Positions 45,976 to 54,699 of a stretch of 64,000 nucleotides of DNA are shown here, one piece after another. A program made the position numbers and the translations under genes. Within the stretch, counting starts at the first letter, position 1; each line of letters starts with the position of its first letter. The notes beneath the pieces were generated by a model. It did not search any database. It worked only from the letters and a program-made list of their open reading frames with translations, and was not told the DNA's origin. This DNA is from Thiosocius sp963736445 (GTDB lineage: Bacteria > Pseudomonadota > Gammaproteobacteria > Chromatiales > Chromatiaceae), in contig CAVTOY010000005.1 in assembly GCA_963736445.1 (NCBI GenBank), forward strand, positions 76,688-140,687. Reading direction: 5' to 3'.

Positions 45976-45986
45976 GACAAAATGTC
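45976..45986. promoter_or_regulatory. GACA-AAA-TGTC palindrome, candidate enhancer site
   Basis: GACAAAATGTC is centred about 96 bp upstream of the tupA -24 element and about 160 bp upstream of the regulator gene start. The same 11-mer is at 4694-4704, and a variant, GACAATTTGTC, is at 60375-60385 ahead of fdhA. The rest of 45828-46142 holds only the promoters of the divergent genes. Confidence 0.6.
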
Positions 45987-46142
45987 CCAGACTCGACTAG
46001 ACTGCAGAGACACTATGGCCCAGCATTGCTGACTGCCTGCTGCCGGCCTCGGGGAATCGGGTGTTAGTTTTCCTTTTCTTTCCCGGGGTGCAGGAAACCG
46101 GGGGGCCTGTCTTTTTGTTTACTGATCCGATGAGCGGCAGCC

Positions 46143-47558
46143 ATGGCGACACCTACCGAGAACCTCCGCACCCGCTTCAACGACCCCGTCAACGCAGAAG
46201 GGCGTGATCTTCAGCGCAGCTCACGCCTGAGCTCGGTGCTGATCGTCGATGATGAGCCGGGTATTCTCAGCTTCCTGCAGAAGGGCTTGTCCGCACACTT
46301 CAGCCTGGTCGAGGTCGCTGCGGACGCTGATGCCGCCGATGCCCTGCTCGATCGCTGTCACTTCGACCTCATCATCTCCGACATACGACTGCCAGGGCGC
46401 TCCGGTGTCGAGTGGGTCGCTCAGCTGCGCGAACAGGGCCGCATGACGCCGGTGATCTTCATGACGGCGCACGCCGAGTTGCAGACCGCGATCACCGCTC
46501 TGCGCGCCGGCGCCTCCGATTTCCTCCTCAAACCGTTTCGGATGGAGCAGATGCAGACAGCGGTCGGGCGGTGCATGGAGAGCCAGCGGCTGCATCGGGA
46601 AAATTTTTTGTTGCGGCGTCAGGTCGGGCGAATCGAGGAAGGCAGCGGCATTATCGGATCCTGCGACTTGATCGAAGGCGTCTGCGAGGTGATCAAGCGG
46701 GTCGCGCCGATGCCCTCCACCGTGCTCATCCAGGGCGAATCCGGCACGGGCAAGGAATTGGCCGCGCGCGCGATACACCGGTTTAGCGGTCGCAGCGGTT
46801 CCTTCGTGCCCATCAACTGCGGCGCGGTGCACGAAGAACTGCTGGAAAGCGAGCTGTTCGGACACGCCAAGGGGGCCTTTACCGGTGCGGTCAAGGCAAG
46901 AGAGGGTCTGTTCTCTTACGCCGACGGCGGCACCCTGTTCCTGGATGAGATAGGCGAGATGCCGCTGACGATGCAGACCAAGCTGCTCCGAGTGATTGAA
47001 GATCGCAGCGTGCGCCCGGTCGGCGGAAATCGGGAGACACCGGTCGACGTGCGGATCCTCGCCGCGACCAACCGCGACCTTAAGGCGGAGGTCGACAAGG
47101 GAAACTTCCGTCAAGACCTATTCTATCGGCTCAATGTACTGAGCATCCGTATGCCCGCGCTGCGCGAGCGAATCCAGGATCTACGCGAACTGATCGACCA
47201 CTTTGCGGGTACGATCGCCGCCGACCTGGGCGTTGCCGCGCCACGCTTTCCCGAGACTGAACTGCAGCGACTCACGCAGTATGAATGGCCCGGTAATATC
47301 CGCGAACTGAAGAACGTCATCGAACGCTGTCTGTTGCTCAATCATCAGCTCACCCAGGGCCTCCCGGGTTGCGCTGAGATCGCCGAGGCAGGCAGTGCGG
47401 GGGGTGAGGAAGACCTGTTGCTCGAGACTGTCGAACGCCGCCATATCCTGCGCGTGCTGGACAGGGAGGGCGGCAATAAATCCGCCGCCGCTCGCCTCCT
47501 CGGCGTATCGCGCAAGACCCTCGAACGGAAGTGCCAGAGTTGGGGCGTGCACTCCTGA
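46143..47558 (+). CDS. NtrC-type sigma-54 response regulator
   Basis: A 471-residue activator: a 30-residue N-terminal extension, receiver domain with Asp80 (LIISDIRLPGRSG), AAA+ domain with Walker A GESGTGKE, GAFTGA loop and LFLDEIGEM, and a Fis-type helix-turn-helix (AARLLGVSRKTLERKCQSWG). It is divergent from tupA and precedes its kinase gene by 35 bp. The sigma-54 promoters and GACA-N3-TGTC palindromes of the tup and fdhA operons make it the likely activator of formate-dehydrogenase and cofactor genes; this is inference. Confidence 0.93.
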   Translation: MATPTENLRTRFNDPVNAEGRDLQRSSRLSSVLIVDDEPGILSFLQKGLSAHFSLVEVAADADAADALLDRCHFDLIISDIRLPGRSGVEWVAQLREQGRMTPVIFMTAHAELQTAITALRAGASDFLLKPFRMEQMQTAVGRCMESQRLHRENFLLRRQVGRIEEGSGIIGSCDLIEGVCEVIKRVAPMPSTVLIQGESGTGKELAARAIHRFSGRSGSFVPINCGAVHEELLESELFGHAKGAFTGAVKAREGLFSYADGGTLFLDEIGEMPLTMQTKLLRVIEDRSVRPVGGNRETPVDVRILAATNRDLKAEVDKGNFRQDLFYRLNVLSIRMPALRERIQDLRELIDHFAGTIAADLGVAAPRFPETELQRLTQYEWPGNIRELKNVIERCLLLNHQLTQGLPGCAEIAEAGSAGGEEDLLLETVERRHILRVLDREGGNKSAAARLLGVSRKTLERKCQSWGVHS

Positions 47559-47593
47559 TCGCCCGGCTGAGCCGGCGCGGCGCCTGAACCCCG

Positions 47594-49672
47594 ATGCGTT
47601 TCGCGCGCTCGATCAGCGACAGCGTCCAGCGCAGCGTCCGTCAAAAACTGCTCGCGCTGACGCTGCTGCCCATCGCCGTGATACTGCCGATTGCACTTGC
47701 CGGTCTGACTGCCTGGGGCGCCTCGTTCACCTATGACCAGCTGTTCATCAAGGTGAACACCGATCTGGCGGTCGCGCACAGCATCTTCGAACGTCTGCAG
47801 AGAGACCACCTGAATCAGCTCGCCCGCCTCAGTGAGGCCTATCGCTTCCGCAAGGCGATGGCAGAGAACGATCAAGCAACGGTTCAGACACTGATCAGCG
47901 ACCTGAAACAGACGGCCGGCTTCAGCTTTCTGCGCGTGATCCCCGTATCCGACACCATCGTTGAAGAAGTCGACCGGCCGATCGTCGGTGTCGAGGTCCT
48001 CGACCAGGCCGCACTGCAAGAAATCGACCCAGCCCTGGCCGAGTCGGTCCAGCTGCCGCTGCTGCGGACGCGCCGTGCACGGCCCACTCAGCGCACACGC
48101 GAGGATCGCGCCATGTTGATACGGGCACGCCAGCCAGTGATGAGCGCCGGTGGTTACGTCGTCGCGGTGCTCGACGGCGGTGTGCTGCTGAACAACAATT
48201 TTGCTCTCGTCGACGCCATCCGCGACTTGGTCTATGGTCCCGGTAGCCTCCCCGCCGGCAGCATCGGTACCGTGACGGTATTCCTCGATGACGTGCGCAT
48301 CTCGACCAATGTTCCGCGCGTTGCCGGCAAGCGGGCCCTGGGTACGCGCGTATCGGATGCGGTCAGCCGCGCGGTACTGGAACGTGGCGACAAGTGGATC
48401 AATCGGGCGTTTGTCGTCAACGATTGGTATATCTCGGCCTACGAACCCATCGTCGACATACATGGGGAGCGCGTCGGGATTCTGTACGCCGGTTATCTCG
48501 AGGCCCCATTCCGCGCGGCCCTGTGGAAGACTCTGGCGATGGTGCTCCTGTTGCTGGTGGGTCTGCTCGGCCTGTATGCGCTGTTGGCGATGCGAGGTGC
48601 GAAATCGATCTTTCACCCGGTAGAGAAGATGTCGCGAGTCATTCGCGCCACGCGCCTCGGCCAATCATCGCGCGTCGGCGAGGTCGACAGCCAGGATGAA
48701 CTGGCCGAGCTCGCCCGCGAATTCGACGCGATGCTCGATAGACTCGAGCAGCATGCCGCGGTCATCCAGCACTGGGCGGAACAGCTCGAAGAGAAAGTCG
48801 CAGAGCGCACCACCGAATTGCAGCAACGCAACGAGGCGCTGCAGCGGACTATCACGATGCTGCGTGACACCCGACGCCGATTGGTGACGGCGGAAAAACT
48901 CGCGGCACTGGGCGAACTGACCGCCGGCGTCGCCCACGAGATCAACAATCCGACCCAGGTCATGCTGGGCAATCTCGACCTGCTGATGGCGGAGCTCGGT
49001 GACCAGTTGGGCCCGGTGCGGCCGCAGATAGCGCTGGTGATCGAACAGGTCTATCGAATCCAGGCGATCATCGAAAAACTCCTGAAATATGCGCGGCCCG
49101 GGGAATATGCGGGCTATCTCACGCTAGTCGACGTAAACCAGGTCATAAAGGATACCGTCGCCCTGGTCACGCATATGCAGAAGCAGCATCCCTTTGAGTT
49201 GACGCTGGCACTCGAGGCGACGCATGACGTCACGATAAACGAGCAGGAACTGCAACAGGTACTGGTCAACTTGGTCGGCAATGCGGCGCATGCCCTGCCA
49301 GCATCTGGCGGGGCGATCCGTATCGCCACCAGCGACTGGGAAGACCTCGGAGTCCGCATCAGCGTGTCGGACAATGGCACGGGTATGGATGAGAACCAAC
49401 GCAATCAGATCTTCAATCCGTTCTACAGCACCAAGCGACAGGGTGAAGGCACCGGCCTGGGACTCTCGGTCAGCTACGGCCTGATCCGTCGCTATGGCGG
49501 CGACATTACGGTCGAATCGCGGCCCGGCGAGGGAAGCCGCTTCACCGTATGGCTGCGATCCGAACCACTGATCGTGGAAGACACCGAGGAGGTCGCTGCA
49601 CAGCTACAGGCGGCCGAGGCGCAGGCTCAACAGGTGACGCTGGTCAAGGCCGCCGATCCGAGGAGCCCCTGA
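47594..49672 (+). CDS. membrane sensor histidine kinase with Cache-type periplasmic domain
   Basis: A 692-residue kinase: membrane segment at about 24-44, a long periplasmic domain to about 315 with Cache features (GTVTVFLDDVRISTN, RGDKWINRAFVVNDWYISAYEP), a second membrane segment (LWKTLAMVLLLLVGLLGLYAL), HAMP, coiled coil, HisKA with AHEINNPTQVMLG, and HATPase_c (DNGTGM, GTGLGLSVSYG). Cache domains bind small ligands such as carboxylates. It probably phosphorylates the upstream NtrC-type regulator; the ligand is unknown, formate being an attractive guess given the regulon. Confidence 0.92.
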   Translation: MRFARSISDSVQRSVRQKLLALTLLPIAVILPIALAGLTAWGASFTYDQLFIKVNTDLAVAHSIFERLQRDHLNQLARLSEAYRFRKAMAENDQATVQTLISDLKQTAGFSFLRVIPVSDTIVEEVDRPIVGVEVLDQAALQEIDPALAESVQLPLLRTRRARPTQRTREDRAMLIRARQPVMSAGGYVVAVLDGGVLLNNNFALVDAIRDLVYGPGSLPAGSIGTVTVFLDDVRISTNVPRVAGKRALGTRVSDAVSRAVLERGDKWINRAFVVNDWYISAYEPIVDIHGERVGILYAGYLEAPFRAALWKTLAMVLLLLVGLLGLYALLAMRGAKSIFHPVEKMSRVIRATRLGQSSRVGEVDSQDELAELAREFDAMLDRLEQHAAVIQHWAEQLEEKVAERTTELQQRNEALQRTITMLRDTRRRLVTAEKLAALGELTAGVAHEINNPTQVMLGNLDLLMAELGDQLGPVRPQIALVIEQVYRIQAIIEKLLKYARPGEYAGYLTLVDVNQVIKDTVALVTHMQKQHPFELTLALEATHDVTINEQELQQVLVNLVGNAAHALPASGGAIRIATSDWEDLGVRISVSDNGTGMDENQRNQIFNPFYSTKRQGEGTGLGLSVSYGLIRRYGGDITVESRPGEGSRFTVWLRSEPLIVEDTEEVAAQLQAAEAQAQQVTLVKAADPRSP

Positions 49673-49727
49673 AGGACAGTGCCACTGCGCGACCATCAAG
49701 TTGTCACCGCTAGCCGGAGGAACACCA

Positions 49728-50492
49728 TTGACGCCGGAACAAAGTCAGCGCTATGCGCGTCAGATCTGCCTTGACGCCGTCCAAGAGGCGGGCCAGGAGC
49801 GCTTGCTGGACTCGCGCGTCCTGATCGTCGGCCTAGGTGGTCTCGGGTCGCCCGCCGCGATGTATCTGGCGGCCAGTGGGGTCGGCAGGCTGGTGGTGAA
49901 TGATTTCGACCGGGTCGAACCCTCGAATCTACAGCGCCAGATCATCCACCGGGAATCCGACATCGGTGAGTTGAAGGCGGCGTCGGCAAGGCACACCCTG
50001 CGGGAGATCAACCCGGGGTGTCAGGTTACGGCGCTCGACTGGCAACTTGACGAGGCGGAGTTGATCGATCAAGTCCACGCGGCGGATCTGGTACTCGATT
50101 GCACCGACAACTATGCCACGCGCTTCCAGCTCAACCGGATCGCCGTGGCTGAAGCGACCCCGCTGGTGATGGCTGCCGCGATCCGCCTCGAAGGCCAGAT
50201 CATGGCGGTGCTGCCCGGCGGTCCCTGCTATCAGTGCATCTATCCGGATGAACTGGAAAGCCAGGAGACCTGCGCGATGGAGGGTGTGCTGGCGCCGGTG
50301 GTGGGTGTCATTGGCACCCTGCAGGCACTGCAGGCCGTGCGGGTGCTGACCGGCCACGCAACAAATCTGCGCGGTGTCATGCTGCTGTTCGACGCCGCCT
50401 CGATGGAATGGCAGCGCATCCGTATCCCGGCACGCAAGGACTGCCCAGTCTGCGGCCGGGGCGCATCCGATAGCCCGAAGGAGTCTGCATGA
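49728..50492 (+). CDS. moeB: MoeB/ThiF-family sulfur-carrier adenylyltransferase
   Basis: A 254-residue HesA/MoeB/ThiF protein: RYARQICLDAVQEAGQERLL, ATP loop VGLGGLGSPAAMYLAASGVG, RQIIHRESDIG, DCTDNYATRFQLN, and zinc cysteines in CYQC and CPVCG. It adenylates the C-terminal glycine of MoaD or ThiS; the neighbours favour MoaD. TTG at 49728 is preferred, since GGAGG lies 7 nt upstream; an earlier in-frame TTG at 49701 has no site. The catalytic Cys is in QETCAMEGVLAP. Confidence 0.9.
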   Translation: MTPEQSQRYARQICLDAVQEAGQERLLDSRVLIVGLGGLGSPAAMYLAASGVGRLVVNDFDRVEPSNLQRQIIHRESDIGELKAASARHTLREINPGCQVTALDWQLDEAELIDQVHAADLVLDCTDNYATRFQLNRIAVAEATPLVMAAAIRLEGQIMAVLPGGPCYQCIYPDELESQETCAMEGVLAPVVGVIGTLQALQAVRVLTGHATNLRGVMLLFDAASMEWQRIRIPARKDCPVCGRGASDSPKESA

Positions 50493-50962
50493 AACCACAC
50501 TTACAGATAGTACTTGCCGCCCTGTTTGCACTGAGCGGTCTGGGGTTCTCTGCACAGGCCGAAACACTGCCGCCCCTGGACCCGCAAGCGACCCCTCTGG
50601 TTCTGGGCACGGCCACCCAGGGCGGCGGCCGTTTCATTCCGCCGTCGGCCGAGGAGGTGCAGCGGGTTCTGTCCAGACATCCCCACCTGCGGCCCATGTC
50701 GGTGCCCGCGGGCACCTATCGCGGCCAGGATGCGCGGAACGACTCAGTCGGGCTTTGGTCGTCGATCCTTGTCCGGACTGACATGCCGGACACAGTCGCC
50801 TACCGCCTGGCCGCCGCCATCCACGCGGGGGAGTCGGCGATGGCACAAAGGCTTGCGCAGGGCCGATTCACAACGGCCGAAAACACCGTTCGAGAAGTCT
50901 CTCAGTCCAGGCTGCATCCCGGCGCCCTGCGGTATTACCGAGGGGCGGGTATGTTGCCCTGA
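50489..50962 (+). CDS. secreted protein resembling the C-terminal lobe of TAXI/TRAP receptors
   Basis: A 157-residue protein with a signal peptide (1-24, ending AQAE). The mature part contains MSVPAGTYRGQDARNDSVGLWSSILVRTDMPDTVAYRLAAAIH and ends LHPGALRYYRGAG, like the last 120 residues of TAXI-family TRAP solute receptors (PAGTYxGQ, LVxxxDxPxDxxY, PLHPGAxRYYxE). The ligand-binding N-terminal lobe is absent. Because it keeps its own signal peptide and an ATGA overlap with moeB, it looks like a real short gene rather than debris. It may act as a periplasmic partner of the sensor kinase encoded in the same operon. Confidence 0.7.
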   Translation: MKPHLQIVLAALFALSGLGFSAQAETLPPLDPQATPLVLGTATQGGGRFIPPSAEEVQRVLSRHPHLRPMSVPAGTYRGQDARNDSVGLWSSILVRTDMPDTVAYRLAAAIHAGESAMAQRLAQGRFTTAENTVREVSQSRLHPGALRYYRGAGMLP

Positions 50963-50984
50963 ACGACGGGGTCGACTGCCTCGC

Positions 50985-51233
50985 TCATGTGCCGCCGTTC
51001 GCTACCCTAACCAGCAATGCGGCGACGGCGGCCTCCACGAGCAGCACGTACAGCGCTGTGTCGGCGCCGGCAAGCCGAGCTACCGCCCATGTGCAAATGA
51101 AGGTGGCGATGGCGAGCAACAGCGCCATTGCCTTCCTGCCCACGATTAGCTCCCAGGCTACCCACATCACGAATGCTGTGACAAACAAGCCGAGCATTCC
51201 GATCACATCGAGGAAGCCAACGCTGTTGTCCAT
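50985..51233 (-). CDS. small membrane protein, unknown
   Basis: An 82-residue protein with three hydrophobic segments (about 7-27, 33-51 and 58-76), starting MDNSVGFLDVIGMLGLFVT. The ribosome site is weak. Convergent with the TAXI-like gene. The hydrophobic pattern is gene-like, but no family is recognised. Confidence 0.5.
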   Translation of the reverse strand: MDNSVGFLDVIGMLGLFVTAFVMWVAWELIVGRKAMALLLAIATFICTWAVARLAGADTALYVLLVEAAVAALLVRVANGGT

Positions 51234-51491
51234 GCCTTGAATCCGCCAAGGTGACGCCCTGGAATACCCTGCCCTGTTCTTGCTTAACTCTGCAAGAACG
51301 CTTCAGGGCGGCTAGCCTGCAAATCTCACCATTTTTCGTCGCGAGGGTGTCGAGACGCCGGCATGGCGGGGCGCACGCAGTGGAACACGATGACGGCGTA
51401 GCTGACACCACGTCGAACCGGCTGTAGCGAGTACACCCCATCAGGCCGAGTGGATCGCCGCCCGCAGCAGGAAATCGGTGAGACTGGCAGG

Positions 51492-51983
51492 CTATGAAGC
51501 ACTCTGCAATTTATCGGCGGATAGTTGCGCATCATCCGGCGCCGTATTCGGAACTGACCGGCAGATATATCGGGCATCCAGCATGAACGCATAGATAAGG
51601 TGTGTCTCGGAGGGCACTGCGATGTCGCCGCCTTTTGCGGGGTACTTGGCGGCCATCAGTGCCCGTTGATCACCGGGAAGGTCGTATAGGTCCACCAGGC
51701 GCATATTCCAATCGTCGAAACCGCGTTCGACACCCAGCTCAAAGGAAACGAGCTGCACCTGACGATGGCGTTTATCGGCCATGATCCGGCCGAACAACCC
51801 GGTGACGTCTATGGCCGGGCCCTCGAGTACCTGTACGAAGGTATTGCCCGACAAGACCAGCAATCCCGTAATGCCCTTGCTCGAATTGTTTTCAGACGCC
51901 TTGCTTTCGATATCGCGCAATGTCTCGTTGGAGGTGACCTCTTCCGTGGCAACGCTGCGATAAATTAATCTCGATGGCTTCAT
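51492..51983 (-). CDS. short BLUF-domain blue-light sensor
   Basis: About 163 residues. The first 100 form a BLUF domain: RLIYRSVA with the flavin-contacting Tyr, SENNSSKGITGLLV with Asn, FVQVLEGP with Gln, KRHRQVQL, and WNMRLVDL with the conserved Trp-x-Met. These are the residues of the light-sensing hydrogen-bond network. No output domain follows, only a tail of about 60 residues. ATG at 51983 is preferred (GGGGA upstream); an ATG at 52013 would add ten residues. Such short BLUF proteins signal through partner proteins; none is apparent next to it. Confidence 0.9.
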   Translation of the reverse strand: MKPSRLIYRSVATEEVTSNETLRDIESKASENNSSKGITGLLVLSGNTFVQVLEGPAIDVTGLFGRIMADKRHRQVQLVSFELGVERGFDDWNMRLVDLYDLPGDQRALMAAKYPAKGGDIAVPSETHLIYAFMLDARYICRSVPNTAPDDAQLSADKLQSAS

Positions 51984-52250
51984 TCGCCCATCCCCCTTTG
52001 TAACGTTAATCATCTGGCCTATCGGATAGTCAAGGTGCTTGCCCAGTCTCAGGATCCGTCAGGTTAATCTCGCCGGCAAAGGGATATCAAGACTCTGCGG
52101 GCATATCGTGCGTGCTCGGCGCCAGAAACTGCGACCCTCTCCCGAATAAAAAGTTGCAATGCTGAAAAGAAACCGCGTCTGTCAGGGTCTCTTAGGGCAA
52201 GGACGCACCGCGCGTCTCCACACCTCAACCAACTGATCCGGAGAAACGAC

Positions 52251-52550
52251 ATGAAAAAAATTATCGCAGCCGCCCTGCTTCTGACCGCCGGCGTCGCCCA
52301 AGCGGAATCGTTCCAACATGAGACAGACATCGGTGCCGAGCAGCTGTTTCCGACACTGATTACCGAACAGGTCACCGACGTCAACACTGGCCGCAACGCG
52401 AACTTCGCGTATCAAGAGGCGATCGGCTCCAGGGACCTGTTTCCGCTGGTAGATGCGGAAGATGTAAAGAACACCCAGCCTACCGGCCGAACCATTTTCG
52501 AGTATCAGGCCGACGTGGGTTCTGAAGAACTTGATCCTTCGCTGTCTTGA
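52251..52550 (+). CDS. small secreted protein with three internal repeats
   Basis: A 99-residue protein: signal peptide (1-18, ending VAQA), then three repeats of the pattern F-x-Y/H-Q/E-x2-I/V-G-x-E/R-x-L-x-P at residues 21-36, 52-67 and 83-98 (for example FQHETDIGAEQLFP and FAYQEAIGSRDLFP), separated by linkers sharing NTGR/PTGR. It is preceded by GGAGAA and followed by a strong terminator, so it is an independently transcribed gene. I do not recognise the family or function. Confidence 0.8.
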   Translation: MKKIIAAALLLTAGVAQAESFQHETDIGAEQLFPTLITEQVTDVNTGRNANFAYQEAIGSRDLFPLVDAEDVKNTQPTGRTIFEYQADVGSEELDPSLS

Positions 52551-52575
52551 GCAGGACGCGGATCTAACCACGACG

Positions 52576-52599
52576 AGGGGCGGGTCACCGCCCCTTTTC
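52576..52599 (+). terminator. Rho-independent terminator of the 99-residue protein gene
   Basis: AGGGGCGG (52576-52583), loop GTCA, CCGCCCCT (52588-52595), then TTTCT: an 8-bp GC-rich stem with a T-rich tail, 26 bp after the stop codon. Confidence 0.9.
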
Positions 52600-52772
52600 T
52601 TCCCGCAAAGTTCGTACGTCGTCGATGCAGTCAGCGTAGGGTGCATAATGGAGCACAGTGCACCGCCCCGCCAGTATCCGGCATCCGATGAATAACGCCC
52701 TGCTCCCGGGGTGGTTTGTGCCAACTGAGATCGATTAGGGTATGCGCTGATATCTCAAGGGCCGATTCCGCG

Positions 52773-53666
52773 ATGCCTCCCCACCCGCTGCGCCAAAATC
52801 TGGGCTATCTCAACTGGCTGCTCAATCCTCGCCACGGCCTGGATGCCAGTGGCATCTACGATCTGCTATCCACTGGATCACCGACCGAACACGGCCTCTA
52901 TCTGAACCTCGGTTACTGGCGAGACGCAGCGACGATCGACGAGGCGAGTGACGCCTTGGCGATGTTGGTCGCCGAGAGCGGCCGGATGGGCGCCCAGGAT
53001 AGGGTGCTGGACTGCGGCTTTGGGTTTGGTGATCAGGACATACTCTGGGCGCAGACGCGCCAACCCAAACAGATCATCGGTCTGAACATCACCGATTCGC
53101 AGGTCTCCATCGCACAGCGACGTATCGCCGAGGCGGGTCTGCAGGAGCAGGTCGACCTTCGACACGGGTCGGCCACTGAGATGCCGATCGCGGCGAACTC
53201 GATGGATCTGGTGGTAGCACTGGAAAGCGCTTTCCACTTTCGCACGCGCGAGCGGTTCTTCCGCGAGGCCTGGCGCGTCCTGCGTCCCGGAGGCCGGCTG
53301 GTGACGGCGGACATCGTCCCGATGCCCCCGGACCGCCAGCGCTCAGCGCGTCTGAAGCAGCGGATCTCCTGGGGGCTGGTGGCCAGCAAGTTCGCGATTC
53401 CCGACCAAAACATCTACACGTTGCCGGGCTACCGCTCGCTGCTCGAGCGCTGCGGCTTCCAGGCAATCACGGTCGAATCGATTCGAGATCAGGTCTATGC
53501 ACCGCTGCACCGGTACCTGGTGCGGCACCCGGAGCGGCTGCTACGACTGCATCCAACGATCAGGCTGGTGACAAAGCTGGCATTGCGGTCGGAGGCGGAC
53601 AGCGTATATGCCGGCCTGGACTATCTGCTGTCGAGGTCTGAGAAGCCGTCCGAATCGCGCGCCTGA
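52773..53666 (+). CDS. SAM-dependent methyltransferase, class I
   Basis: A 297-residue methyltransferase. Motif I is VLDCGFGFGDQDILW, with motif II IIGLNITDSQVSIAQRR, post-I LRHGSATEMPIAANSMDLVVALESAFHF and motif III LRPGGRLVTADIV. The GLNIT(D/x)xQ segment is like that of small-molecule O- or N-methyltransferases of the erythromycin/sarcosine type. The start at 52773 (MPPHPL) fits the family better than an upstream ATG at 52716. The substrate is unknown; no biosynthetic partner genes are adjacent. Confidence 0.85.
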   Translation: MPPHPLRQNLGYLNWLLNPRHGLDASGIYDLLSTGSPTEHGLYLNLGYWRDAATIDEASDALAMLVAESGRMGAQDRVLDCGFGFGDQDILWAQTRQPKQIIGLNITDSQVSIAQRRIAEAGLQEQVDLRHGSATEMPIAANSMDLVVALESAFHFRTRERFFREAWRVLRPGGRLVTADIVPMPPDRQRSARLKQRISWGLVASKFAIPDQNIYTLPGYRSLLERCGFQAITVESIRDQVYAPLHRYLVRHPERLLRLHPTIRLVTKLALRSEADSVYAGLDYLLSRSEKPSESRA

Positions 53667-53744
53667 GAGTCCCGCGGCAAGCGAACATGGAGCTGACCGG
53701 CCAACCCAGCCGTAGGCACGACGGTCGGCGCAGTGCCGCCGCGT

Positions 53745-54656
53745 CTACTCCTCCCCCCAGATAAGCTCGCCACTGTGGCTGAAATCATAGCCACCCAGCA
53801 GATCGGCGACCTGCCGGCACTCGCCAGACTGGAGTCTGTTGAGCAGATCCTGGAACAGGCGGCGAAACCAGATGTTGCGCGGCAACGCGAAATCGAAGGC
53901 CTCGACGCCGAAGGGAATGAAGCCAAGACCCGCCTCGCTGGCGGCCGCGCGCGCTCCCGGCGCCACGTCGGCTTGGCCGAGTACGATGGCCGTGGCCGCT
54001 TCCCGCTCCGACAATGCGGTGACGGTCACGTTCAGGGGTTCCTTCAGCGTCGGAGATTTGCGAATCTCCATCAGGAACCGCTGCGCCCCGGCGCCGGACT
54101 GGCGCTGCACCCAGCGCAGCGAGGATGTCATCAGCTGTTCCGGTCCATCCGTGCAGTCCGCAAGGTCTGGTCTTACCATCAGGCCCTGTTCACGCGTGAA
54201 CGCGCGGATCAATACCCAGTTGCGGTGCTGCGGGTGCTGGCGCAGCAGCGCGGGATGGCGGGTATGGCTTTCTTCGAATGGCCCCCAGTGCAAGGCACTT
54301 ACGTCCACCCGGCTGGCCTGCAGCAGCTCGAGTCCCAGACGGGTACCGGTCGGCGTGTAGCTGACCTGGGCAAGTGAATGCACATCGCGCGCAAACGCGG
54401 TGACCACACGATACAATAGCGGGTCGTCGCTGCCGGCCACCACCAGGCGATCGGTCAACAGCCCACCGTGTGACGAGTCCATCATCCAACGATCGATGAG
54501 TTCGCGCGGGAACATCCATTTCCCCGTCACCTTGGTCGCCGGTATCCGGCCCTCATTGACCAGCGCATAGACCTTCTTTTCGTTCAGCTGCAGATACGCG
54601 GCGACCTGCTTGACGCTGAGGAAGGCATCGTGTTGCTGCGTCATCACGGCGGCCAT
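53745..54656 (-). CDS. regulator with excisionase-type HTH and periplasmic-binding-like domain
   Basis: A 303-residue protein. Residues 10-60 form an excisionase/MerR-like helix-turn-helix (LSVKQVAAYLQLNEKKVYALVNEGRIPATKVTGKW). The rest resembles the PBP-like domain PF12727 (LVVAGSDDPLL; LHWGPFEESHTRHPALL; ATAIVLGQADVAPGARAAA), which is related to molybdate-binding proteins. Such one-component regulators often accompany molybdoenzyme genes and may sense molybdate, tungstate or a cofactor. ATG at 54656 follows GGGGGA; a longer frame to 54821 overlaps fdhD. Third gene of the moaA-fdhD unit. Confidence 0.85.
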   Translation of the reverse strand: MAAVMTQQHDAFLSVKQVAAYLQLNEKKVYALVNEGRIPATKVTGKWMFPRELIDRWMMDSSHGGLLTDRLVVAGSDDPLLYRVVTAFARDVHSLAQVSYTPTGTRLGLELLQASRVDVSALHWGPFEESHTRHPALLRQHPQHRNWVLIRAFTREQGLMVRPDLADCTDGPEQLMTSSLRWVQRQSGAGAQRFLMEIRKSPTLKEPLNVTVTALSEREAATAIVLGQADVAPGARAAASEAGLGFIPFGVEAFDFALPRNIWFRRLFQDLLNRLQSGECRQVADLLGGYDFSHSGELIWGEE

Positions 54657-54699
54657 GGCGCGTTCCCCCTGCACTTCGATTACTGCCTTTCGAACCGGG

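Noticed and set aside
46016..46030. TGGCCCAGCATTGCT before the NtrC-type regulator
   Set aside because: GG-to-GC spacing is 9, not 10, which normally abolishes sigma-54 promoter function.
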